Source: an uncultured Bacteroidales bacterium (GTDB lineage Bacteria; Bacteroidota; Bacteroidia; Bacteroidales; UBA932). Taken from it: 64,000 nucleotides of DNA. Both the position numbers and the translations under genes were made by a program. The notes beneath the pieces were generated by a model. It was not told the DNA's origin, ran no database searches, and saw nothing but the letters and a program-made list of their open reading frames with translations. Of this stretch, positions 7,989 to 15,630 are shown piece by piece (the first letter of the stretch is position 1; the number at the start of each line of letters is the position of its first letter). Location: the NCBI GenBank assembly GCA_900321655.1, contig ONWU01000015.1, positions 1 to 64,000 of the forward strand. The letters run 5' to 3'.

Positions 7989-10090
7989 ACCGTCTGCCGT
8001 TTAATCATTTCCGAAAAAATACCGCCCTTGGCCATCAGCTCATCAAAGCTGCCGTCTTCCACCACCTTGCCTCCGCTGAGCACGATGATGCGGTTGCAAT
8101 GCCGGATGGTGCTCATCCGGTGGGCGATGGTGATGCGGGTGCATTTCATCCGGGCCAGGTTCTCCGTGATCACGTGCTGGCTGATGTTGTCCAGGGCCGA
8201 TGTGGCCTCGTCCAGGAAGAGAATCCTGGGTTTACGGATCAGGGCGCGGGCCATCAGGATGCGCTGGCGCTGGCCGCCGGAAACCCCCTGCCCGTCGGCC
8301 GATATGGGCGTCTCCAGCCCCTGGGGCATTCCTTCGATATCCTTTTCCAGGGCAGCCGCCCGGGCCGCCTCCCAAACCTCTTCGTCCCCGAACCATTCGT
8401 TGCCGAACAGGATGTTATCCCTCACGGTGCCTTCCACCAGCTGGCCGTCCTGCAGGCAGATGCTCATACAGTAGCGGCGGAGGCTGGGAAGGTTCACATC
8501 CTCCAGGTTGTACTCGTCGTAGAAGATGGAGCCGCTCTCGGGCTTTTCAAAGCCCAGCATCAGGCGCACCAGCGTACTCTTGCCGCAGCCGGAAGGACCC
8601 ACCAGGGCCACATAGTCTCCCGGGTTGATCCTCAGGTCCAACCCGTCGAAGATGTACGGCATCTCCGGGGAATAGCGGAATTTAAGGCCGCTGATGGAGA
8701 TGCGTCCGCTGGCATTCTGCATCAGCACGACTCCCTGCTGCGTTTCGGGTTCGGCCTCCAGGATGGGGGTGCACAGCCTCAGTTCCGGCCCCAGCAGCGC
8801 CACATCCTTGGTAATGCGTTCAAAACTTTCCACGGCCTGGGTGGCCAGGGCAAGAACGCTGCAGTACGCAATGTAGTCCGAAAGGCCCAGGCCATAATGC
8901 CAGGCCGCCAGCATAGTGACTATCATCGGCAGCAGGCGGGCATTGTAGCTGAGGGAGTTGCCGATGGTGAACATTGCAGGATAGCGGCTGCTGTAGGGTT
9001 CTGAGGGCTCATAGGCCGACGCCCAGTGCCGGAAGGCGCGGATTTCCGCCCCGTTGGTTCGGATCTTCTGGGCACCTGTCACCAGGTTGAAAATAAGGCC
9101 GGTGAGCCTGGAAGCACTGGCGTTGGCGCTGTTCTGCACCTGCTTGCGGTAATAGTACACGCTGTAGATGGCCAGCATATACACGGCCAGAACCAGAATA
9201 CCCGTGTACAGCAGAGGACCGCCGTAGGTGAAGAACTGGATGAACATAACCGCCGTAAAGGCCAGGGACAGGATGGTAGATAGCATATCCTCCGTGAGCT
9301 GGGTGAAGAGTCTTACCACAGACAGCACGCGGTTGGAAAGGTCTCCGGGGGCAAATTTCTTGAAAAAGGTGGTGGGAAGGGACAGAAGACGCGTCATCAG
9401 CGGAGCCTGCAGGGCATATTCCGTCTTGTCTTTCATCCTCACGACCAAAAAGTTACGGGAAAGCTGCACCATCACCAGGCCCACGGCGGCGCTGAACATC
9501 AGAACGGCGATGGGCACCAGCTGCGAAGCGTCTCCGGAGGGAATGACCTCATTGAACAGGAGCTTGCAGATATACGGGGTTACCATCGTAAGAATCACCA
9601 CCCCGAGGCAGGCCATCAGGGCGAAGATATAGTCGTAGACACTCAATTGCCGGAGGGCATACTTCAGGAAAGAGACGGTGGTGAGTTGTCCCTCCGGAAG
9701 GGGATAACAAAGGGTAAAGGCCTCCTTTTTCAGGAGACCGCCGTCCTTTCCGGTGCGGCAGCTCCGGCCCGTCTCCGGGTCTACGAAGACATAATCGGCA
9801 AAACGGGGGCTCAGGATAACGGGCCTGTCCCCTTTCACCGTGAAGGCCAGCAACTTGCCGGTGCAGCGGTTCCACCATTTGCCCTCCAGCCTGATCTGCC
9901 GGAAGAAAATCTGCTGCTGGGTAAAAACCTGCTCCAGCTGGCCGATATCCAGGGGAACTTCCCGCTGGCGCGTGAGATCCTGCCAGGCCTTCCGGTCTAT
10001 CATCCCACGGAAGATATCGGAAGCCTCCTGTAGGGCCTTCCGGTCTCCCTGAATACGCTGAACCAGCTGTTCAAATAAGAAATTATCCAT
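7985..10090 (-). CDS. NHLP/NHLM-type export ABC permease-ATPase, second subunit
   Basis: 701 residues. The N-terminal ~150 residues form a soluble domain with GKWWNRCTGKLLAFTVKGDR and YVFVDPETGR, which resembles the N-terminal domain of the ABC2 subunit of NHLP bacteriocin export systems. Six membrane helices (about 155-430) follow, and then an ATPase: Walker A GPSGCGKST near 498, signature VSGGQRQR near 603, Walker B ILFLDEATSALD. The soluble domain shows no Cys-His-Asp peptidase pattern that I can recognise. It lies 2 bases from the preceding ABC gene and overlaps the TolC-like gene by 4. It probably pairs with the 10093-11817 product as a heterodimer. Confidence 0.85.
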   Translation of the reverse strand: MDNFLFEQLVQRIQGDRKALQEASDIFRGMIDRKAWQDLTRQREVPLDIGQLEQVFTQQQIFFRQIRLEGKWWNRCTGKLLAFTVKGDRPVILSPRFADYVFVDPETGRSCRTGKDGGLLKKEAFTLCYPLPEGQLTTVSFLKYALRQLSVYDYIFALMACLGVVILTMVTPYICKLLFNEVIPSGDASQLVPIAVLMFSAAVGLVMVQLSRNFLVVRMKDKTEYALQAPLMTRLLSLPTTFFKKFAPGDLSNRVLSVVRLFTQLTEDMLSTILSLAFTAVMFIQFFTYGGPLLYTGILVLAVYMLAIYSVYYYRKQVQNSANASASRLTGLIFNLVTGAQKIRTNGAEIRAFRHWASAYEPSEPYSSRYPAMFTIGNSLSYNARLLPMIVTMLAAWHYGLGLSDYIAYCSVLALATQAVESFERITKDVALLGPELRLCTPILEAEPETQQGVVLMQNASGRISISGLKFRYSPEMPYIFDGLDLRINPGDYVALVGPSGCGKSTLVRLMLGFEKPESGSIFYDEYNLEDVNLPSLRRYCMSICLQDGQLVEGTVRDNILFGNEWFGDEEVWEAARAAALEKDIEGMPQGLETPISADGQGVSGGQRQRILMARALIRKPRILFLDEATSALDNISQHVITENLARMKCTRITIAHRMSTIRHCNRIIVLSGGKVVEDGSFDELMAKGGIFSEMIKRQTV

Positions 10091-10092
10091 GG

Positions 10093-11817
10093 CTAAGCGT
10101 ATTTCATCAGTTCTTTATAAAGGCCTTCCTGCGAGAGCAGCTCCTCGTGCGTCCCCTTCTGCAGAACCTCCCCGCGCTCCATCACATAGATGCAGTCGCA
10201 GTCCCGGATGGTACTGAGGCGGTGGGCGATGAGGATGGTGGTGATGCCCAGATGGCCCACGTGCTGCATCACCAGTTCTTCGGTCCTGGGATCCAGGGCC
10301 GATGTGCCCTCGTCCATAATGAGGATGGTAGGATCCTTGGCCAGGGCGGTGGCAATCTCTATGCGCTGGCGCTGGCCTCCGCTGAAATTCTTTCCGTTCT
10401 CCGTAAGGAGGGACTGGTAGGCTCCGGGCCGGTTGGCAATGTCCTCGTGGATCTGGGCGTCGTTCGCGGCCATCACCATAGAGAAATCCTCGATGGACTG
10501 GTCCCACATCTTGATATTGTCTGCGATGGTGCCTTCAAACAGGGTGATATCCTGGTTCACCACCGACAGGGAATTGTCCTTTACCGCACGGTTTACCTGC
10601 TGCACGGGGATGCCGTCCAGCAGCACTTCCCCCTCCCAGGCATCATAGAGGCCGGAGATGAGCTTGGCGATGGTGCTTTTTCCGCAGCCGGAAAAGCCCA
10701 CGAAGGCCACCTTCTGCCCGGCGGGAATGTGCAGGGAGAAATTCCGGAGCACCGGCGGGCAGGAGCGGTCGTAGCCGAAAGTTACATTTCTCAGTTCCAC
10801 CTCTCCTGTCAGTTTGTGATTCTCCGGCAGGGACTCTTCGTCCGGAATCACCAGGGGATGCCCCTTGGCTTCCTCCTCCACTTCCTCCAGACGCTCCATC
10901 GCCGCGTGGGAGCGGTACACTTCCTGCGTGGCCGATATGGCGGCGTTGATGGGGAAGTTGATGCTGGTGGCTAGGGCCTGCGAGGCCAGCAGCATACCGG
11001 GCGTGAGTTCTCCCTGCAGGATGTACCAGGCGCCCAGGCACAGGATGAGGGCGTTGCAGAGGTTCAGCACCAGCAGCGGCAGGGAGCCGGTTTTCATAGT
11101 ACCGGTAGCGGTTTTCACCCGGGCGTTCAGCGCATCGGCATAGACCTGTTCCCACTTGGCGAAGAAAATGCGCTCACCTCCCATCGACTTGATGGTTTCA
11201 ATATTCTTGATGCCCGTCATCGTAACGCTTTGCAACCGGGCGTCCGTCACTTCCGATCCCCGGGCCCTCTTTTTGATGGTTTTTGCCGTCAGGCGCATAA
11301 CGGCCAGCAGCGTCAGCATAGACAGGACCACCACTAGGCCCAGTTTCCAACTGTACATCATCAGCAGCCAGGCGCAGAGGAGGGGCCGGACCACCAGGAC
11401 CAGGGCGAAGGAAAAGTGGTCCATCGTGTTTCCAATGCTCTTGATACCGGAGTAGCGGGCCACCAATTCTCCGGCCGAGAAGCGGTCTATGGCCTCCATC
11501 GGCAGCTGGAGAAGCCCCAGCACATAGCGGGTGGAGGCGTTGATGCCCAGGCGGGCGAATTCTTTCTTTCTCAGGGGGTTCAGCAGCAGCCACAGCACCA
11601 TCTCCAGCACAAAGAGCAGGACATAGAAAGTCATCATCGGCCCAAACCACTCGGGGTTTTTGCGGGTGATGATATTATCCGTGAAAACCTGCTGGAAGAA
11701 CGGGGGCAGCAGATGGGAGGCCATATCCCCTATCAGCAAGAGGAATGTGACCAGGAAAAAGCCCATGCTGCCCCGCATATAGCGGAGGATGAGGCCGGTT
11801 GTCCCGCTGCTTTTCAT
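10093..11817 (-). CDS. NHLP/NHLM-type export ABC permease-ATPase, first subunit, without C39 peptidase domain
   Basis: 574 residues. The sequence starts directly in the membrane domain (TM1 about 15-35, motif HLLPPFFQQVFTDNII). The ATPase has Walker A GFSGCGKST near 374, signature FSGGQRQRIEIATAL near 478 and Walker B ILIMDEGTSALD. The membrane part resembles the ABC1 subunit of NHLP bacteriocin exporters, which normally carry about 130 further N-terminal residues of C39 double-glycine peptidase; here they are absent. The upstream gene overlaps by 4 bases, so no room exists for the missing domain as a separate gene. Leader cleavage, if any, must be done by another protein. Confidence 0.85.
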   Translation of the reverse strand: MKSSGTTGLILRYMRGSMGFFLVTFLLLIGDMASHLLPPFFQQVFTDNIITRKNPEWFGPMMTFYVLLFVLEMVLWLLLNPLRKKEFARLGINASTRYVLGLLQLPMEAIDRFSAGELVARYSGIKSIGNTMDHFSFALVLVVRPLLCAWLLMMYSWKLGLVVVLSMLTLLAVMRLTAKTIKKRARGSEVTDARLQSVTMTGIKNIETIKSMGGERIFFAKWEQVYADALNARVKTATGTMKTGSLPLLVLNLCNALILCLGAWYILQGELTPGMLLASQALATSINFPINAAISATQEVYRSHAAMERLEEVEEEAKGHPLVIPDEESLPENHKLTGEVELRNVTFGYDRSCPPVLRNFSLHIPAGQKVAFVGFSGCGKSTIAKLISGLYDAWEGEVLLDGIPVQQVNRAVKDNSLSVVNQDITLFEGTIADNIKMWDQSIEDFSMVMAANDAQIHEDIANRPGAYQSLLTENGKNFSGGQRQRIEIATALAKDPTILIMDEGTSALDPRTEELVMQHVGHLGITTILIAHRLSTIRDCDCIYVMERGEVLQKGTHEELLSQEGLYKELMKYA

Positions 11818-12680
11818 TCTGTACGCAGTTTAACGGAGCGGAAGCGCGTCCGGCTCCCTTCGAACAAATAGCGGAACATACTGCGCCGCCGCGTTTCACT
11901 GAGCACGGAGCAGTACGTACCTATATTCATATGCACATCGGCCGGCTGGCCGAAGGACCAGTCGTACAGGGAAGGATCCTGGGGAGAACGGAGCAGTTCT
12001 ATGTTCACCTGATACATCATTTCCCCGGATTCCAGCAGCCTTTCGGCCAGATCGTCGCTCTTGAGAGTCTGCCGCACGACGCCGGCCGCCACCGGATAGC
12101 GGTCTATACGGGTAATGCGGCCCCTTATGTAGCCAATCTCGTCCCTTTTTTCGTCTTCCGGCCACACCTGGGCGTTCATCCCCACCTTCAGGTCTCTCTG
12201 GCCGGCGTTGTCCACATAGGCAATGAGCATTGCCTCTCCCGTTTCCGATTCGTTCCCGTCCACAACGCTCACAATGGGTTCAAAGGCTTCGAAGGGCTGG
12301 TTATCCACCTTGGTGCTGATTACCGTTCCCTCCACCGTACTGGTGAGGATGCTGTAGCTGTCTTCCATAGAGATGAGGGCGATGGACTGGCCCCGGGTGA
12401 TGTGGTCTCCTCCGTGGACGAACATCGTCCTTATCATACCCTTGTTGGGAAGGGACACGTCGGAAGTTCCCTGCAGGGGGAACACTACGCCACTATAATA
12501 TACTTTATCGGACACCGTACCCAGAAAGCCCCAGACGAAGAAGGCGCCCAGGAGCAGCAGCACGGTACAGGCCAGCAGATAGGTGGGCAGCGCCGTAATC
12601 TTGAGCGTGCTTCCGATCTGCTCCGGTGAATCCAGCTTGCGCTGGCGGTTTTCAGGGGAAAAGGGACTTTCGTTATTCAT
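11814..12680 (-). CDS. Short HlyD-like adaptor of NHLP export type
   Basis: 288 residues. The N-terminal stretch RQRKLDSPEQIGSTLKIT followed by one membrane helix (about 32-55) and GFLGTVSDKVYYSGVVF strongly resembles the secretion (HlyD) protein of NHLP bacteriocin systems. The long coiled coil of that family is missing: a single lipoyl half (KGMIRTMFVHGGDHITRGQSIALI) passes straight into a second (SILTSTVEGTVISTK) and a barrel domain. It is therefore shorter than the usual ~400 residues. It is first in the operon, and its start lies 4 bases after a TATCTTTG box. Confidence 0.8.
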   Translation of the reverse strand: MNNESPFSPENRQRKLDSPEQIGSTLKITALPTYLLACTVLLLLGAFFVWGFLGTVSDKVYYSGVVFPLQGTSDVSLPNKGMIRTMFVHGGDHITRGQSIALISMEDSYSILTSTVEGTVISTKVDNQPFEAFEPIVSVVDGNESETGEAMLIAYVDNAGQRDLKVGMNAQVWPEDEKRDEIGYIRGRITRIDRYPVAAGVVRQTLKSDDLAERLLESGEMMYQVNIELLRSPQDPSLYDWSFGQPADVHMNIGTYCSVLSETRRRSMFRYLFEGSRTRFRSVKLRTE

Positions 12681-12684
12681 TGGG

Positions 12685-12692
12685 CAAAGATA
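12685..12692 (-). promoter_or_regulatory. -7 box of the export operon
   Basis: TATCTTTG on the minus strand, exact -7 consensus, ending 4 bases before the ATG at 12680. No TTTG is found at the right distance upstream, so the promoter may need an activator. The 55-base gap is shared with the divergent ftcD gene. Confidence 0.45.
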
Positions 12693-12735
12693 TACATTTT
12701 TTTGCTATCTTTAAGGCTGAATTAGAACTAAAACC

Positions 12736-14385
12736 ATGAAACAACTCATCGAATGCGTTCCCAACTACAGCGAAGGAAAAGATCAAAGCGTAATACAGGC
12801 TATTGTAGAGGCCATTAGCACCGTTGAAGGTGTCAAAGTACTGGACGTAGATCCCGGAGAGGCCACCAACCGCACCGTCGTCACTTTTGTAGGAGAGCCC
12901 GGCCCGGTCTGCGAGGCCGCCTTCCGCGGGGCAGCCAGGGCGCAGGAGCTCATCGATATGCGAAAGCACCACGGCGCCCATCCCCGCAGCGGAGCCACGG
13001 ACGTCCTGCCCCTCATTCCCATAGCCGGCATCACCCTTCAGGAGTGTGCACAGCTGGCCAGGAAACTGGCCGAAAGGATGTACAAAGAACTGGGCATCCC
13101 CTGCTACTGCTACGAAGCCGCCGCCTTCCGGCCGGAGCGAAAGAACCTCGCCGTCTGCCGGGAAGGAGAATACGAAGCCCTGCCGGAAAAGATGGCCGAC
13201 GAGGCCCGCAAGCCGGATTTCGGTGGAGAATGGAACGAGGTGGCGGCAAGGTGCGGCGCCTCCAACGTGGGGGCCCGCGGCTTCCTGGTGGCCGTGAACT
13301 TCAACCTCAACACCACCAGCACGCGCCGCGCTATGGCCGTGGCCTTCGATGTACGCGAGAAGGGCCGCAAAAATCCTTCCGGAGAAGGCTGGATTCCCGG
13401 AACCCTCAAGGGAACCAAAGCCATCGGCTGGTTCATAGACGAATACGGCATCGCACAGGTTTCGATGAACATCACGGACATAGACGTTACGCCCCTGCAC
13501 ATAGCGTTCGAGGAGGTTTCCCGCGCCGCCGCGGCCCGGGGCCTGCGGGTGACCGGAGCAGAAATCGTGGGTCTTGTCCCCAAACGCGTGCTTCTGGAAG
13601 CCGGCCGCTTCTACCTGGAAAAACAGCAGCGCTCGCTGGGCATCAGCGAGGAGGAGATTGTCAAGATTGCCGTCAAGAGTATGTCCCTGGACGATTTGAA
13701 GCCGTTCAATCCGAAGGAAAAGGTTATCGAATATCTGATGGCCGAAAACAGGAAGGGCCTTACGCAGATGACGGTGGAAGGCTTCACCCGGGAAACCGCC
13801 AGCGAAAGCGCCGCCCCGGGAGGAGGCTCGGTATCGGCCTGTATGGGCGCCTTTGCCGCGGCCCTCTCTACGATGGTGGCCAACCTCAGCGCGCACAAAC
13901 GCGGCTGGGACGCCCGCTGGAAGGAATTCAGCGACGTAGCCGAACAGGGGCAGCAGCTGGTGGATGAGTTGCTCTCGCTCATAGACGAAGACACCGCCGC
14001 GTTCAACCGCATTATGGCCTGCTTTGCGATGCCGAAGGGAACGGACGAGGAAAAAGCCGCCCGTTCGAAGGCCATCGAGGAGGCCACGCTCTATGCGGCG
14101 GAGGTCCCGCTCCGGACGATGGAGGCCACCCTGAAGGCCCTGCCGCTGGCGCTGCAGATGGCCCAGTCCGGCAATCCCGCCTCGTCCTCGGATGCCGGAG
14201 TAGCCGCCCTGGCCGCCGTAGCCGGTATCCGGGGCGCCCGCCTCAACGTCCGCATCAACGCCGCCTCCCTCAAAGACCAGGCTCCGGCCCGGCCGCTGCT
14301 GGAAAGGGCCGATGCCATCGTGGCCGAAGCCCGGGTGCTGGAAAAGCAGGTGCTGGAAGCCGTGAATGCCCATATCGGCCTTTAG
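12736..14385 (+). CDS. ftcD: Bifunctional glutamate formimidoyltransferase / formimidoyl-THF cyclodeaminase
   Basis: 549 residues, as in the vertebrate enzyme. The transferase part (about 1-325) has HHGAHPRSGATDV with His82, the catalytic base of the family. The cyclodeaminase part (about 340-549) has SAAPGGGSVSACMGAFAAALSTMV. The enzyme moves the formimino group of N-formimidoylglutamate to tetrahydrofolate and then releases ammonia, giving 5,10-methenyl-THF. It opens the histidine-degradation operon. A box TATCTTTA at 12706-12713 lies 22 bases before the start and is a weak promoter candidate. Confidence 0.96.
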   Translation: MKQLIECVPNYSEGKDQSVIQAIVEAISTVEGVKVLDVDPGEATNRTVVTFVGEPGPVCEAAFRGAARAQELIDMRKHHGAHPRSGATDVLPLIPIAGITLQECAQLARKLAERMYKELGIPCYCYEAAAFRPERKNLAVCREGEYEALPEKMADEARKPDFGGEWNEVAARCGASNVGARGFLVAVNFNLNTTSTRRAMAVAFDVREKGRKNPSGEGWIPGTLKGTKAIGWFIDEYGIAQVSMNITDIDVTPLHIAFEEVSRAAAARGLRVTGAEIVGLVPKRVLLEAGRFYLEKQQRSLGISEEEIVKIAVKSMSLDDLKPFNPKEKVIEYLMAENRKGLTQMTVEGFTRETASESAAPGGGSVSACMGAFAAALSTMVANLSAHKRGWDARWKEFSDVAEQGQQLVDELLSLIDEDTAAFNRIMACFAMPKGTDEEKAARSKAIEEATLYAAEVPLRTMEATLKALPLALQMAQSGNPASSSDAGVAALAAVAGIRGARLNVRINAASLKDQAPARPLLERADAIVAEARVLEKQVLEAVNAHIGL

Positions 14386-14423
14386 TTAAACTTTAAGGAA
14401 CAAAACGTAGAGCCCTGGCACTT

Positions 14424-15614
14424 ATGTTACTAATTAATAACACTTTAACCAAACAGACGGGTACCATTTTCGGCACCGTCCGTATTCGTATTTCTCAATC
14501 AATCAGCGTATTGGCCGCCAGCGCATTCCTGGCAGCAGCCTGCACGCCCTCTGTGCAGCGGTTCCCTATCACGGATTATGGAGCAGAGAATGGAACCGTT
14601 TGCACCGAAGCCATCCAGCAGGCACTGGACAAAGCTTCCGAGGCCGGCGGCGGGCAGGTGGTGATTCCAGAAGGAACTTTTCTTTCGGCCACCCTCTACC
14701 TGAGGGACAATGTGGACCTTCACCTGGAGGAAGGAGCGGTTCTGCAAGGCGTTCAGGACCCGGACGCCTACCAGCCCTACATCCCGGAAAATGACCTTAC
14801 CCGTTACGACAGCGGAAACGGAACGGCCAACTCCAACTGTGTGAACGACCGCCAGTGGATGAAGGCCTTCCTGATCGGAGCCGGGGTAAAGAACGCTTCC
14901 ATTACCGGCAGCGGCACCATAGACGGGGTGCACGTATTTGACGAACGGGGAGAAGAGAATATGCGCGGCCCGCACACCATCATTGTGGCTGAGGCCGAAA
15001 ACTTCCATATGAGCGGGGTGCACATCACCCGTGCAGCCAACTACGCTTTCCTGGGCTATGCCCTGGTGAAGCCGGTCTTTGAAGACCTCCTGGTCACCGA
15101 AGGCTGGGACGGCATCCACATCCGCGGGTGCGAACAAGGCATCATTCGCCGCAGTACGTTCCAGACCGGGGACGACTGCATTGCCGGAGGCTACTGGAAC
15201 CAGATGCTCATAGAAGACTGTGACATCAACTCCTCCTGCAACGGCATCCGGATGATCATGCCCTCGGACGGTCTGGAAGTGAGAAACTGCGTGCTTCACG
15301 GCCCGGGCGTATACCCGCACCGGACCAGCGGAGAGGCCCGCCGCTGCAATATGCTCTTTGGAATAGAACTGGAACCCGGCGCCTGGGGCAAGGCCGAAGG
15401 CACCGCCCGCAACATCTACCTGCACGACCTCCAGATGTACGGCCTCTCCTCTCCGGTGGGCTGCTCCGTCCGGAAAGGTTCCGTAGCGGAAGACCTCACG
15501 CTGGAGAACCTGTTGGCCACAGGCCTTACCGGCGCAGCTATTCCCATAGTGAGCTGGAACGACGAGGGCTTCCGGAAGATTACCCTCAGAGGGGTGAAAG
15601 TAAGCCGGGATTAA
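14424..15614 (+). CDS. GH28-like right-handed beta-helix lipoprotein inside the hut operon
   Basis: 396 residues. The N-terminus carries a basic stretch, a hydrophobic segment and a lipobox (FLAAAC, Cys 40), so it is probably a lipoprotein; the leader is unusually long and no later ATG lies before it. The body is the beta-helix of glycoside hydrolase family 28. Catalytic-type residues are partly kept: GWDGIHI in place of NTDGI and TGDDCIAG for the Asp pair, but the GHG motif is replaced by SSCNGIRM and no RIK is seen. It may act on a glycan other than polygalacturonate, or be inactive. It sits 38 bases after ftcD and 16 before hutU, so it is co-transcribed with histidine catabolism. Confidence 0.75.
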   Translation: MLLINNTLTKQTGTIFGTVRIRISQSISVLAASAFLAAACTPSVQRFPITDYGAENGTVCTEAIQQALDKASEAGGGQVVIPEGTFLSATLYLRDNVDLHLEEGAVLQGVQDPDAYQPYIPENDLTRYDSGNGTANSNCVNDRQWMKAFLIGAGVKNASITGSGTIDGVHVFDERGEENMRGPHTIIVAEAENFHMSGVHITRAANYAFLGYALVKPVFEDLLVTEGWDGIHIRGCEQGIIRRSTFQTGDDCIAGGYWNQMLIEDCDINSSCNGIRMIMPSDGLEVRNCVLHGPGVYPHRTSGEARRCNMLFGIELEPGAWGKAEGTARNIYLHDLQMYGLSSPVGCSVRKGSVAEDLTLENLLATGLTGAAIPIVSWNDEGFRKITLRGVKVSRD

Positions 15615-15630
15615 CTTTAACAACACTGCT

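Noticed and set aside
12673..14373. Long open frame antisense to ftcD (566 codons)
   Set aside because: It mirrors ftcD codon by codon; the translation is rich in Gly/His/Arg with no domain. High GC suppresses stops on the antisense strand.
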